The notes below the pieces were generated by a model. That model was not told where the DNA came from and searched no databases. It worked only from the letters and a program-made list of their open reading frames with translations. From the NCBI GenBank assembly GCA_932294295.1, contig OW028581.1, positions 14,048,162 through 14,112,161 on the forward strand: a stretch of 64,000 nt of DNA, given 5' to 3'. The DNA comes from Alitta virens. Its lineage: Eukaryota; Annelida; Polychaeta; Phyllodocida; Nereididae. Shown here in pieces: positions 24,404 through 37,141 of the stretch. Within the stretch, counting starts at the first letter, position 1, and the number at the start of each line of letters is the position of its first letter. The position numbers and the translations under genes were made by a program.

Positions 24404-27400
24404 CATTTTACTAGGGGGGAGTGGGGAATGAAATCTGCCAGAACAAAATCATGAAGAGTCCACACTTGCATACGTCATGGTCAGTTGTGGTGGGTTGCTT
24501 GGACTCAGTATAGATCTTCATTTTAAAAAATTTCCAGCATTTTGATAGTAACTACTCGCAGCTTTACAATGCAGTTTAAACACATCTCTATTGATTTACT
24601 TAAAAATGAATGAATGGAAAATAATATAAAAATGAAAATACAGTCAACCCTCATTTATCCAGGCCTCACTTATCCGGTTCCTTCGCTATCTGCACAGTAA
24701 ACTGGAAACAAATCCACTTCGTGCATTTATATGTGTTCAGTTATCTGGTTCCCTCATTTATCCGCACAGTTAACTGGTGGACGTAGGTGTGCCGATAAAT
24801 GAGGGTTGACTGTACATGAAATGTTGATAACAAGTTCAACAAGCACAGGAAACACAAGTTACTTTAAGCTATTAATAACCTTACTAGTTAAATAAGTACA
24901 AGTACAAATGAATGTATGGTATTTACAAGGTGATTATACTTGATAAATATTGGACTGAATTCAGCTATCAGTAGTTTTATGTCAATAGTTAACAATTCAC
25001 TCCTGTGAATGTGACATTACAGTCAAATAGTTCAACTAACACCATGGTAAAAACTCTGAAAATGAAATGATATGCCTTGTTCATAATTTTTTGTATGCAA
25101 TTCTGGCATCCCGCAAGGCTTGGCTGTAGTGGAAATACATGGAACAACAATTAACCAGCATTTATTGTTCACAAATTCTCGCATCCATCTGATGGTGATT
25201 AATGCTCGGCAGTTAAGTATGACCAACACTATGTAGTTTGTTTAAAAAACAATTATAAGGTTAAAGAAAGGGAAAATAAGGAAAAAAAACATAAACGATA
25301 CACACAGAAAGTGAAATAGAATTATATGCCTGGTAGTTAAATCATCATGACTGCACAACCAACTACATAATCAGCATATGCCCATTCACCAGCATTAGTT
25401 GTATACATATCCAATATCTGTTTAAAAGCAAATCAGACTGTCACACTTGAGAAAGTCATCAATCCCAGCCATCTAGTCACATTTACACTCATGGGTAGGT
25501 AAATTTATCTCTACCGTGCACATCAAGTCAATATACAATGACATTTATTGCATGTACACAAATGACTACAAGATCAAAAGTCAACACTGACTTAACTATT
25601 GAAATATACGTCAGCTTTCTATCAATTGCGGTGAACTCATAATCAGACTGTTCACCTGAAAAACTACACCATTGTGTAATCAATGGCAGAGTGTTTAGTG
25701 TTTACCTCCCAGTTTAATAAAAAATTCAAATTTATAAAAATAATATTCAAAGAAATGTTTTTGTCTCGTTAGTTCTTAAAAAAACAGCATGTCAAATATA
25801 ACCTACACAAAGCTAGTCACTGCTGCAATACAATGCAGTATACGTAGCTACTCAAAGCTGTATCAGAAAAACATGCAGCACCATCTGGTGTATTAGTTGA
25901 ATTTTTTAACCATTCTGAAGTAAAACGGTTCAGGTGCACCATAAGTCAGTCTACTGCACATGTACATTGCTGTTACATTAACAGTGAGTAAATGCTCGAA
26001 CAATACTGTTCTTTTAACAATGGGCGCCAGTTGACGTGGTAGGTATAAGCCGAGTGTAGGCTTGGTGTAGACAGAAGCAGCTGGCTTCAGTCAGTTATAG
26101 CCACACCCAGGAATAGGCTGCTGAATCTATACTGCGGTCTAAACGTGACCATATTTTATGGAACTGACTGCAGATAGCATTTACTTAATGAAGTTTTTAG
26201 TTCTAATACATCAAAACCACAGGATACAATGAGTATACAAATGCCACAACCTTAAATCAAACTTCCATTTAACAACATATGCAATCAATGCTGCAGTCAT
26301 TTTATACATGGGACTTGCAGTTGAAGGCGGCTGAGTCTGAACATCCCATAACAAATAATAATCATGAGCAGGGTTTGACATCAGCACCTGGCTCCTACCA
26401 ATTAGCCTAAAACCACCCTAGATAGGTAAATCAAAAGATCACAGGTCTAACTTCCACATATTTTTGCACCATGAAGAAGGCAAGTTGAATTTTTTAATCA
26501 AAGGGTAAGATATTGCTCCTCAACACCCTTCAAACTGCAAATAGGCCATGAGACTGTTTTATTGCAATTGATGGCCAAGAGAGAATTAGAACATTTGTGC
26601 GAGTCGAGCAGGACAGATACGAATGTGCTGGTACAGCATCTTTCATAGAATTGTAAATGATAAGCTCATCAACTCTTAAACTGTTCCCATATCAACTATA
26701 CCAATAGATAATGCATTCATGACTGTAAAAAACCTTTCCAATATGATTAAGTGCTCATGTGTAAAATACTGGCTTTACATAAGAGCAACCTAGAGCAGAC
26801 TGTACAAGATACACAAATTTAGCAGGATTATCATCTATCATTAATGAGAGGCACAGACAGGGCATTTCTTACTTGTTCAACAATCCAAGTAAAATTCGAT
26901 ACTATATGATGATTAACATGATGAATATATATCAGAAGAGAAACACCTAATACAAACTTTCATAAGTCTTGTATTGTGATTTAATTGCAAATATCTTGAT
27001 GAAGTGGACTAAATTTTATGACTAAAGCTATTGCCAGCTGATATATGCCTGGCGGTATCTACAAGTCCGCTGTCCACCGGATAGCCTTACAAATCCCTGC
27101 ATGCAAAAAAAAGTTTGAAGTAAACGTTTGCACACAAAATACACCTGCTCCTGACCTAGACATGTTTCCTTGATAATCCATGATAGCTAGTGCCGCCTAG
27201 TTCCACCAACACTCACTAGAGGGCCAGAGCACTAACACAGATTATTATCGGACATTCAGATTGATTAGCTTTTGTGTTGACGTTATAAATTGGTGATAGT
27301 TGGTTTATTCGCACACTAGGACACTGAAATAATATTGAAATGATAGTTTAACAATTTAACTGTTAAATTGTAGAAACTATGAAATTAACGGACCTATTTC

Positions 27401-27930
27401 AAAAATAATTTTTTTATACACTAGGGGTGTTGAAGTTTGCACCTACTACTCCCGAAACGCTGTTGGAAGCGTAGCCATGGCGAATACATGAACAGGCGAA
27501 CATGAATTTATGAAAAGGATCTTTAAAACAATAGTGATAGTGACATTTTCGGCAATTTTTCAGTGCGATCTGATAGTATGGAGAATAGCCTACGTGTACA
27601 GAATGAAGAAACAAGGTATGGTACTGTATTGTTGAGAAAGCAGTCACATAAATGTCAACTTCCAAGAATTCCTATGGAAGCCATTCTGACCCTACATCAC
27701 ATGTATGGAATGTAGGTCAGTTCTGGCTAGGCAGCAGCAACCAGACAATGAGGATCAATTTTGACTATAGAGTTATCCCATTAGCAATACATAAAATTTG
27801 AAAAACCTCGTCAGAAATGCCCATAATTATTGCAACTCGAGTTAATAAACCAGCGAAAATGTATGTTACCTCAAACAAGCCATTTCCTTCTTTCAAAAGT
27901 CATAAATAAACAGTCTACCAAACAGGAGGC
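24404..27930. repeat. Array spacer of unit E
   Basis: The first 2.5 kb matches the type I spacer (1-2560), including MITE copy 3. From about 26955 it changes to a second sequence found only here and at 32798-33780 in unit F (offset 5843). The junction suggests recombination between spacer types. No gene is supported. Confidence 0.75.
24641..24812. mobile_element. 172-bp TA-flanked MITE, copy 3
   Basis: Same element and context as 242-413, flanked by TA on both sides. Confidence 0.8.
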
Positions 27931-28713
27931 ATGATAAAAAAAATTTTAATTTAGAAATAAAAGCTAATCAAATCAAACACATCATATGATCAATCATTAA
28001 TGCATAATAACATAGAAAACATTTTGTAGTACATATATGACAACTAAAATGTACTATTTACATTTAAAATTTTTAGACAATTTTGTTATTTTCACCATAC
28101 TCCTAATCGGCTTTTTTCCCTTGTATTAAGAATTTTTTATATATAATGTTACACCACACTATTTTGAAAATCACACATACTTGACAATTTCTTATCAGCA
28201 AGTTTTTCGATATTGCACACAAGCATTGTTGGAATATGCCTGTTTGTCACCTGCTGACTTTTTAATGTAAATATTTACTTTGTATGGATAGACATGTGCA
28301 TGCATATATATTGTAACAAATAAGCACTTTTTTCTTTCTCTATTTTTATATATTCCATAAATATCTTTCACAACATTACCTATTTCATTCTACCAGGAAA
28401 AGCCTGACTCTTTCTACGTTGTTCTATGCAGAACCTGAATTTTTTACCGGACAACCTCAATTCTTTAGTTCTCTTTGTATCTTTGACTTGGCTGTTTCTA
28501 TATCATAGCAGCAATGAGCCACACATTCTAAATACATTACTGGTAAATATTAAGCATGAAAGCTCGTATAGTTGAGTAGCAGGGACTACTGCATACAGTT
28601 ACATAATGTAAATTAATAAGACTACCAAATTGTTAAAATAATCACAAATTGCAAATTATCATTTTTAAATAAAAATAAATGTCACATAAACTAACTATTA
28701 TGAATTATTCAAT
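27931..28713 (-). other. 3' UTR region of ZnF-5
   Basis: Shares the ZnF-2 subtype insert at about 28393-28530 and matches the ZnF-6 3' region closely. Confidence 0.4.
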
Positions 28714-30188
28714 TCAGGCAATACTTTCATTATTATCCTCTTCATGCGTTTTCATGTGTACAGTTAATGGATAGCGTTCAATGAAACTTTTGCCACATTT
28801 ATCGCATGAAAATGGTCGTTCTCCACTGTGGATTCTCTTGTGCCTTGTCAAAGAATTTACTTGCGTGAATTTCTTTCCACATAAATGACAGGAAAAAGGT
28901 TTAGCCCCAATGTGGGTTCCTTTATGCCGCAACATGGCAGTGTATTGTGTGTAAGTCTTTTCACATAAAGGACACTTGTAAGGTCTGGTTTTACTGTGAA
29001 CTACTTCATGAACCTTTAACCTGGCAAGTGAATTTAATGTCTTTCCACAAATTTTACATTCCACTGGTTGTTTTTCTTTATAGTATTTACTATGCAGAGC
29101 TAGTAGTTCTTTGGAATGGAAAATTTTGCCACAAACATCACACATAAATTTTAAATCACCATGTGCATCCTGCATATGCCGTAATAAATTCTTCCTGTAG
29201 TAATAAGACTTCCCACATGTTTTGCAAATGTGGTTTCTTTCACCATGTGTCTGTTTATGTTCCTTAAACTTGTACTTGTGTGAGAATGACTTTCCACACA
29301 TTACACATAAAAAGGGTTTCTTTTTCTTATGAATGAATGAATGTGATTTTAATGTCGATTTTTGTTTAAAAGACCCTCCACAAATTTTACATTTAAAAAG
29401 CTTCCTTTCAGAATGGACTGAAATCACATGACTCTTCAGTGCGCTTAAACAGCCAAACCCAATTCCACACAATTTACATCTAATTGGATATTTCTTTGTG
29501 TGTGTGAAGTAGTGGTTTCTAAGGGAATGTTTCTGAGTAAATGTCTTGTCACATTGGTCACATTTGAACATATTGGCTGATGTTGGATGATCATTTATCA
29601 TGTGTCTTTTTAATTTCTGTTTTTTGTTGAATGATTGCACACAGTAGCTACAATCATGGGACTCTCCTGGAGGGTACTCTGTTCTATCAATAAATGTGTC
29701 AAAATCAATAGAGATCTTTTCCTCTTCATAAGGTGGGGTCTGTGGCCTTTCATGATCATTGCCTGTTTCAGCATAAATACTGTTGACATTACCATCCTGT
29801 TCATCAGAATGGGGTTTACGTTCATGTCTTGTCAAATGTAGCTTGGAATGAAAACCTCTGTTGCATATGGAACACCTATAAGGATACAGCTTGGTGTGGA
29901 AAGAAGAATGCTGTTTGAGACTTTGTTTCCATTTGAACTCTTTCTCACATTGATCACATTTGAACACTTTCGGTGACGATGAATGGCCTTTAACAACATG
30001 ATCCCGAAGTTTTGGTTCTGTTTGAAATTGTTTGCATGAGCTGTTTTTCTGTTTTTCTGAGTGATTTTCAAATTCTTCACTGTTGGACTCATGGTTGTGA
30101 CTGCTTCCTAATTCCAAGCTGTTTATCTTTCTGTCTTTAGTTCCCAAATCATCCACACGCTCTTCAGGCTCACAACTTCTTTTTGCAC
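28714..30188 (-). CDS. ZnF-5: C2H2 zinc-finger terminal exon (13 finger units)
   Basis: 490 codons plus stop. It has the 13-finger layout of ZnF-2. The phase-1 acceptor and opening residues are conserved, and the start-position codon is GTG (30154-30156). Finger 9 reads LALHSKYYKEKQ, where the last zinc-binding His is replaced by Tyr, so 12 fingers are canonical. DNA-contact positions in several fingers differ from ZnF-1 to ZnF-4, for example YYYRKNLLRH in finger 8. It is closest to ZnF-6. Confidence 0.85.
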
Positions 30189-30622
30189 CTGAAGTGAGAA
30201 TTCACAAAGACTATCAGCTATAATAGAAATAGATGAATATTTGGGAAAGACTCCTGCATTGCATAATTTTATAATTCAATATTTGTCATCAGAACTACCG
30301 ATGATTAAATACATTTTCATGCACGTTCTGCTCTTTGAATATTTCCCTTGAAAGTTCTTGGCCTGCTTGTGGAAAAGGTAATCACACTGTTTGGCTGTTC
30401 CTATACCTAGTGATCCAGTTATTCCTGTCTAGGTCAACCTAGGTCTACCTTGGTCTACCCAGTTCTAGTAGCATCTACCTAGCAACTTTTCCCTACCTAG
30501 CACAAATATGATCGAGTGACATTTATTACTCGATGTATGCTTCCTCAAAATGGTGGAACTATAACTTAGGTACCTTCTGAGTAGCGTATAATGATGCCTT
30601 TAGACTATTGCTGTGTTTACCC
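30189..30622. other. Upstream flank of ZnF-5 (type 2)
   Basis: Same as the ZnF-2 and ZnF-3 flanks; no exon recognised. Confidence 0.6.
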
Positions 30623-30812
30623 AGCTACACTAGGACTAGTTGCTTGTCTATAATAATGTTTAAACTTTTGATGCTTTACTTGGTCATCTGTTGTGAGAAC
30701 GTTGTTTGGTTGGTTGTTGAATGGACCTGCTAAGGGTCTGCTTGCAGTTAGAACAGTGTAGCTTCTCATTGGAGGAAAAGGCTCTGTGGAATATGGAAAA
30801 TTAGGGTATTGC
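30623..30812 (+). pseudogene. BEL/Pao-like pol fragment (unit E)
   Basis: Third plus-strand copy of the fragment at 13201-13390. Confidence 0.4.
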
Positions 30813-33780
30813 AAGGCCTGGCTGCAGTGGAAATGCATGGCATTTGTTGTTCACAAATTCTCGCATCCATCTGATGGTGATTAATGCTCTGCAGGTAAGT
30901 ATGACCAACACTATGTAAGTTTGTTTCAAAGACAATCATAAGGTTCAAGAAAGGGAAAATAAGGAAAAAAACATCAACGATACACACAGAAAGTGAAAGA
31001 GATTTATGTGCCTAGTCGTTAACTCATCATGACTGCACAACCAATTTCAAAATCAGCACATGCCCATTCACCAGCATTAGTTGTATACATATCCAATATC
31101 TGTTTAAAAGCAAATCAAACTGTCACACTTGAGAAAGTCATCAATCCCAGCCATCTAGTCAAATGTACAGTCATGAGTGGTAAATTTATCTGTACCGTGC
31201 ACATCAAGTCGATATACAATGACATTTATTGCATGTACCTGAAAGGCTACAAGATCAAAAGTCAACACTGATTTAACTATTGAAATATACGTCAGCTTTC
31301 TATCAATCGCAGTGAACTCATAATCAGACTGTTCACCTGAAATACTACACCATTATACTTCCAACATCAATACCACTGATGCAACTGTCCTTTTAAAAGC
31401 ACCTACTGTGTAATCAATGGCAGAGTGTTTAGTGTTTACCTCCGAGTTTAATAAAAAATTCAAATTTATAAAAATAATGTTCAAAGAAATGTTTTTGTCA
31501 TTTGAAAAAAAACAACCAAAAAACAATCCTTACAGATAGTTCTATTGTCAAATATAACCTACACAAAGCTAGTCACTGCTGCAATACGATGCTACCTGCC
31601 ACTAAACAGAAATATCTGGCTATACCTCAGTATACCTAGCTACTCAAAGCCGTATCAGAAATACATGCAGCACCATAGAATTTTTTAACCATTCTGAAGT
31701 AAAACGGTTCAGTTGCACTGTAAGTCAGTCCACTGCACATGTACATTGCTGTTACATTAACAGTGAGTATATGCTCAAACAATGATGTTCTTCTAACAAA
31801 GGGTGCCAGTTGATCGTGGTAAGTATAAGCCGAGTGTAGGCTTGGTGTAGACAGAAGCAGCTGGCATCAGTCAGTTATAGCCACAGCCAGGAATAGGCTG
31901 CTGTATCTATACAGCTGTCTAAACTCGACCATATTTTATGGAACTGACTGCAGATGGCATTTACTTAATGAAGTTTTAGTTCTAATACATCAAAAACACA
32001 GGATGCAATGAGCATGATCAATGAGTATACAAATGCTGCAACCTTAAATCAAACTTCCATTTAACAACATATATTGCAGTCCCTAGAATGCACGAAATCT
32101 TGAATGCATAACACAAATGCTGTATCCTTACAATCAATGCTGCAGTCATTTTGATACGTAGGACTTGCAGTTTAAGGTGGCTGAGTGAGCATAGCTCATA
32201 ACAAATAATAATCATCAGCAGGGTTTGACATTAGCACCTGGCCCTACCAATTAGCCTTAAACCACCCTAGATGAGTAATCAACAGATCACAGGTAGCTAC
32301 CACATATTTTTGCACCATGAAGAAGGCAATTGATTTTTTTAATCAAAAGGGTAAGAGATTGCTCCTCAACACCCTTTAAACTGCAATTAGCCATGAGACT
32401 TTTATTGCAATTAATGGCCAAGAGAGAATTAGAACATTTGTGCGAGTCGAGCAGGACAGATACGAATGTGCTGATACAGCATCTTTCATAGAATTGTAAA
32501 TGATAAGCTCATCAACTCTTAAACTGTTCCCATATCAACTATACCAATAGATAATGCATTCATGACTGTAAAAAACCTTTCCAATATGATTAAGTGCTCA
32601 TGTGTAAAATACTGGCTTTACATAAGAGCAACCTAGAGCAGACTGTACAAGATTACACAAATTTAGCAGGACTATCATCTATCATCAATGATAGTGCCAC
32701 ACAGGGCATTCTTGCTTGTTCAACAATCCAGGTAAATTTCTATACTATATAATGATTAACATGATGAATATATATCAGAAGAGAAACACCTAATACAAAC
32801 TTTCATAAGTCTTGTATTGTGATTTAATTGCAAATATCTTGATGAAGTGGACTAAATTTTATGACTAAAGCTATTGCCAGCTGATATATGCCTGGCGGTA
32901 TCTACAAGTCCGCTGTCCACCGGACAGCCTTACAAATCCCTGCATGCAAAAAAAAGTTTGAAGTAAACGTTTGCACACAAAATACACCTGCTCCTGACCT
33001 AGACATGTTTCCTTGATAATCCATGATAGCTAGTGCCGCCTAGTTCCACCAACACTCACTAGAGGGCCAGAGCACTAACACAGATTATTATCGGACATTC
33101 AGATTGATTAGCTTTTGTGTTGACGTTATAAATTGGTGATAGTTGGTTTATTCGCACACTAGGACACTGAAATAATATTGAAATGATAGTTTAACAATTT
33201 AACTGTTAAATTGTAGAAACTATGAAATTAACGGACCTATTTCAAAAATAATTTTTTTATACACTAGGGGTGTTGAAGTTTGCACCTACTACTCCCGAAA
33301 CGCTGTTGGAAGCGTAGCCATGGCGAATACATGAACAGGCGAACATGAATTTATGAAAAGGATCTTTAAAACAATAGTGATAGTGACATTTTCGGCAATT
33401 TTTCAGTGCGATCTGATAGTATGGAGAATAGCCTACGTGTACAGAATGAAGAAACAAGGTATGGTACTGTATTGTTGAGAAAGCAGTCACATAAATGTCA
33501 ACTTCCAAGAATTCCTATGGAAGCCATTCTGACCCTACATCACATGTATGGAATGTAGGTCAGTTCTGGCTAGGCAGCAGCAACCAGACAATGAGGATCA
33601 ATTTTGACTATAGAGTTATCCCATTAGCAATACATAAAATTTGAAAAACCTCGTCAGAAATGCCCATAATTATTGCAACTCGAGTTAATAAACCAGCGAA
33701 AATGTATGTTACCTCAAACAAGCCATTTCCTTCTTTCAAAAGTCATAAATAAACAGTCTACCAAACAGGAGGCATGATAA
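30813..33780. repeat. Array spacer of unit F
   Basis: Diverged version of the type I spacer (30880-32800), then the unit E-type segment 32798-33780, which is almost identical to 26955-27937. It keeps the empty target site CCCTAGAATG near 32083 that is filled in unit G. No gene is supported. Confidence 0.7.
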
Positions 33781-34556
33781 AAAAAATTTTAATTTAGAAA
33801 TCAAAGCTAATCAAATCAAACACATCATATGATCAATCATTAATGCATAATAACATAGGAAACATTTTGTAGTACATATATGACAACTAAAATGTACTAT
33901 TTACATTTAAAATGTTTAGACAATTTTGTTATTTTCACCATACTCCGAATCGGCTTTTTTCCCTTGTATTAAGAATTTTTTATATATAATGTTACACCAC
34001 ACTATTTTGAAAATCACACATACTTGACAATTTCTTATCAGCAAGTTTTTCGATATTGCACATAAGCATTGTTGGAATATGCCTGTTTGTCACCTGCTGA
34101 CTTTTTAATGTAAATATTTACTTTGTATGGATAGACATGTGCATGCATATATATTGTAACAAATAAGCACTTTTTTCTTTCTCTATTTTTATATATTCCA
34201 TAAATATCTTTCACAACATTACCTATTTCATTCTACCAGGAAAAGCCTGACTCTTTCTACGTTGTTCTATGCAGAACCTGAATGTTATACCGGACGACCT
34301 CAATTCTTTAGTTCTCTTTGTATCTTTGACTTGGCTGTTTCTATATCATAGCAGCAATGAGCCACACATTCTAAATACATTACTGGTAAATATTAAGCAT
34401 GAAAGCTCGTATAGTTGAGTAGCAGGGACTACTGCATACAGTTACATAATGTAAATTAATAAGACTACCAAATTGTTAAAATAATCACAAATTGCAAATT
34501 ATCATTTTTAAATAAAAATAAATGTCACATAAACTAACTATTATGAATTATTCAAT
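33781..34556 (-). other. 3' UTR region of ZnF-6
   Basis: Close copy of 27931-28713 (offset 5843). Confidence 0.4.
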
Positions 34557-36031
34557 TCAGGCAATACTTTCATTATTATCCTCTTCATGCGTTTTCATGT
34601 GTACAGTTAATGGATAGCGTTCAATGAAACTTTTGCCACATTTATCGCATGAAAATGGTCGTTCTCCACTGTGGATTCTCTTGTGCCTTGTCAAAGAATT
34701 TACTTGCGTGAATTTCTTTCCACATAAATGACAGGAAAAAGGTTTAGCCCCAATGTGGGTTCCTTTATGCCGCAACATGGCAGTGTATTGTGTGTAAGTC
34801 TTTTCACATAAAGGACACTTGTAAGGTCTGGTTTTACTGTGAACTACTTCATGAACCTTTAACCTGGCAAGTGAATTTAATGTCTTTCCACAAATTTTAC
34901 ATTCCACTGGTTGTTTTTCTTTATAGTATTTACTATGCAGAGCTAGTCGTTCTTTGGAATGGAAAATTTTGCCACAAACATCACACATAAATTTTAAATC
35001 ACCATGTGCATCCTGCATATGCCGTAATAAATTCTTCCTGTAGTAATAAGACTTCCCACATGTTTTGCAAATTTGGTTTCTTTCACCATGTGTCAGTTTA
35101 TGTTCCTTAAACTTGCAGTTGGACAAGAATGACTTTCCACAGAGTTCACATAAAAAGGGTTTCTTTTTCTCATGAATGAATGAATGTGATTTTAATGTCG
35201 ATTTTTGTTTAAAAGACCCTCCACAAATTTTACATTTAAAAGGCTTCCTTTCAGAATGAACTGAAATCACATGACTCTTCAGTGCGCTTAAACAGCCAAA
35301 CCCAATTCTACACAATTTACATCTAATTGGATATTTCTTGGTGTGTGTGAAGTAGTGGTTTCTGAGGGATCGTTTGTCAATAAATGTCTTGTCACATTGG
35401 TCACATTTGAACATATTGGCTGATGTTGGATGATCATTTATCATGTGTCTTTTTAATTTCTGTTTTTTGTCGAATGATTGCACACAGTAGCTACAATCAT
35501 GGGACTCTTCTGGAGGGTACTCTGGTCTATCAATAAATGTATCAAAATCAATAGAGATCTTTTCCTCTTCATAAGGTGGGGTCTGTGGCCTTTCATGATC
35601 ATTGCCTGTTTCAGCATAAATACTGTTGACATTATCATCCTGTTCATCAGAATGGGGTTTACGTTCATGTCTTGTCAAATGTAGCTTGGAATGAAAACCT
35701 CTGTTGCATATGGAACACCTAAAAGGATACAGCTTGGTGTGGAAAGAAGAATGCTGTTTGAGACTTTGTTTCCATTTGAACTCTTTCTCACATTGATCAC
35801 ATTTGAACACTTTCGGTGACGATGAATGGTCTTTAACAACATGATCCCGAAGTTTTGGTTCTGTTTGAAATTGTTTGCATGAGCTGTTTTTCTGTAATTC
35901 TGAGCAATTTTCAAATTCTTCACTGTTGGACTCATGGTTGTGACTGCTTCCTAATTCCAAGCTGTTTATCTTTCTGTCTTTAGTTCCCAAATCATCCACA
36001 CACTCTTCAGGCTCACAACTTCTTTTTGCAC
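34557..36031 (-). CDS. ZnF-6: C2H2 zinc-finger terminal exon (13 finger units)
   Basis: 490 codons plus stop, sister of ZnF-5 at an offset of exactly 5843 bp. The acceptor and phase are conserved; the start-position codon is GTG (35997-35999, context ECVDDLG). Finger 9 has lost its last His (LALHSKYYKE), as in ZnF-5, so the loss predates their duplication. Finger 7 differs sharply from ZnF-5 (FLSNCKFKEH against FSHKYKFKEH), a change in the recognition helix within an otherwise near-identical exon. Confidence 0.85.
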
Positions 36032-36468
36032 CTGAAGTGAGAATTCACAAAAGACTATCAGCTATAATAGAAATAGATGAATATTTAGGAAAGACTCCTG
36101 CATTGCATAATTTTATAATTCAATATTTGTCATCAGAACTACCGATGATTAAATACATTTTCATGCACGTTCTGCTCTTTGAATATTTCCCTTGAAAGTT
36201 CTTGGCCTGCTTGTGGAAAAGGTAATCACACTGTCTAGCTGTTCCTATACTTAGTGATCCAGTTATTCCTGTCTAGGTCTACCTAGGTCTACCTAGGTCT
36301 ACCCAGTTCTAGTAGCATCTACCTAGCAACTTTTCCCTACCTAGCACAAATATGATCGAGTGACATTTTGTTACTCGATGTATGTTTCCTCAAAATGGAG
36401 AAACTATAACTTAGGTACGTTCTGAGTAGCGTATAATGATGCCTTTAGACTATTGCTGTGTTTACCCA
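36032..36468. other. Upstream flank of ZnF-6 (type 2 variant)
   Basis: Type 2 flank with the GTCTACCTAG repeat more regular (36277-36302). It ends at 36468, where the sequence departs from the other units at the breakpoint of an inverted retrotransposon piece. Confidence 0.6.
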
Positions 36469-36847
36469 AACCCCTCTTGTTCAAACTCACTTCAAGAGAC
36501 TTCAATCTAGTCAAAGCTACGACCATGTTGTTTGGCAAATTTACAATAGGCTTCCAGGGAATGGGGAGCTCATAGTGACCATCTACTTTTCTAAATTCTT
36601 CATCCCACAACTGAATCACTTTTTTCTTGTTTTGAGACAAACAATTCACCTCACGAGCAATACCCTCATTTTCCATATTCCACAGAGCCTTTTCCTTCAA
36701 TGAGAAGTTACACTGTTCTAACTGCAAGCAGACCCTTAGCAGGTCCATTCAATGACCTACCAAACAAAGTTCTCACAACAGATGACCAAGTAAAGCATCA
36801 AAAGTTTAAACATTATTATAGACAAACAACTAGTCTTAGTGTAGCTG
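36469..36847 (-). pseudogene. BEL/Pao-like retrotransposon pol fragment, minus-strand part
   Basis: The minus-strand translation carries a segment with LWDEEF, VDGHYELPIPWK and LPNN, matching the region just before reverse transcriptase in BEL/Pao polyproteins, and before it an SLNGPAKG motif in another frame. The latter part is the same sequence as the plus-strand fragments in units B, D and E, but inverted. It is broken by frameshifts and not functional. Left and right breakpoints fall near 36469 and 36847. Confidence 0.6.
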
Positions 36848-36857
36848 AGGTCTTGCT

Positions 36858-37141
36858 ATGATCATGAAATGAAAGTGTTGTTGTCTAATGGTTATGCAGA
36901 AGTTGTTGCTCCTTTGGAAATTGTCACACCAAATAGAGTTTGGTACATGCCACATCAAGCGGTTATCTCAGAAAAGAAACCTGAAAAGACTCGTATTGTT
37001 TTTGATTGTGCGGCTAAGTATCGAGGTGAATCCCTTGAATCTGGTGCTGTTTTTACTCGTTTGCTGTTTGGGACAAATCTATTGGCTACATATGGATGCC
37101 TTGTATTAACCACAGATATGAGAAAAAACAAGTGCCAATGA
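36858..37141 (+). pseudogene. BEL/Pao-like reverse-transcriptase fragment, plus-strand part
   Basis: The plus-strand frame includes GYAEVV, VWYMPHQAVI and RIVFDCAAKYRGESL, the conserved N-terminal stretch of BEL/Pao reverse transcriptase. It ends in a stop after about 90 residues, well before the catalytic region. It lies in the opposite orientation to the adjoining pol piece, so an inversion split the element. Confidence 0.7.
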
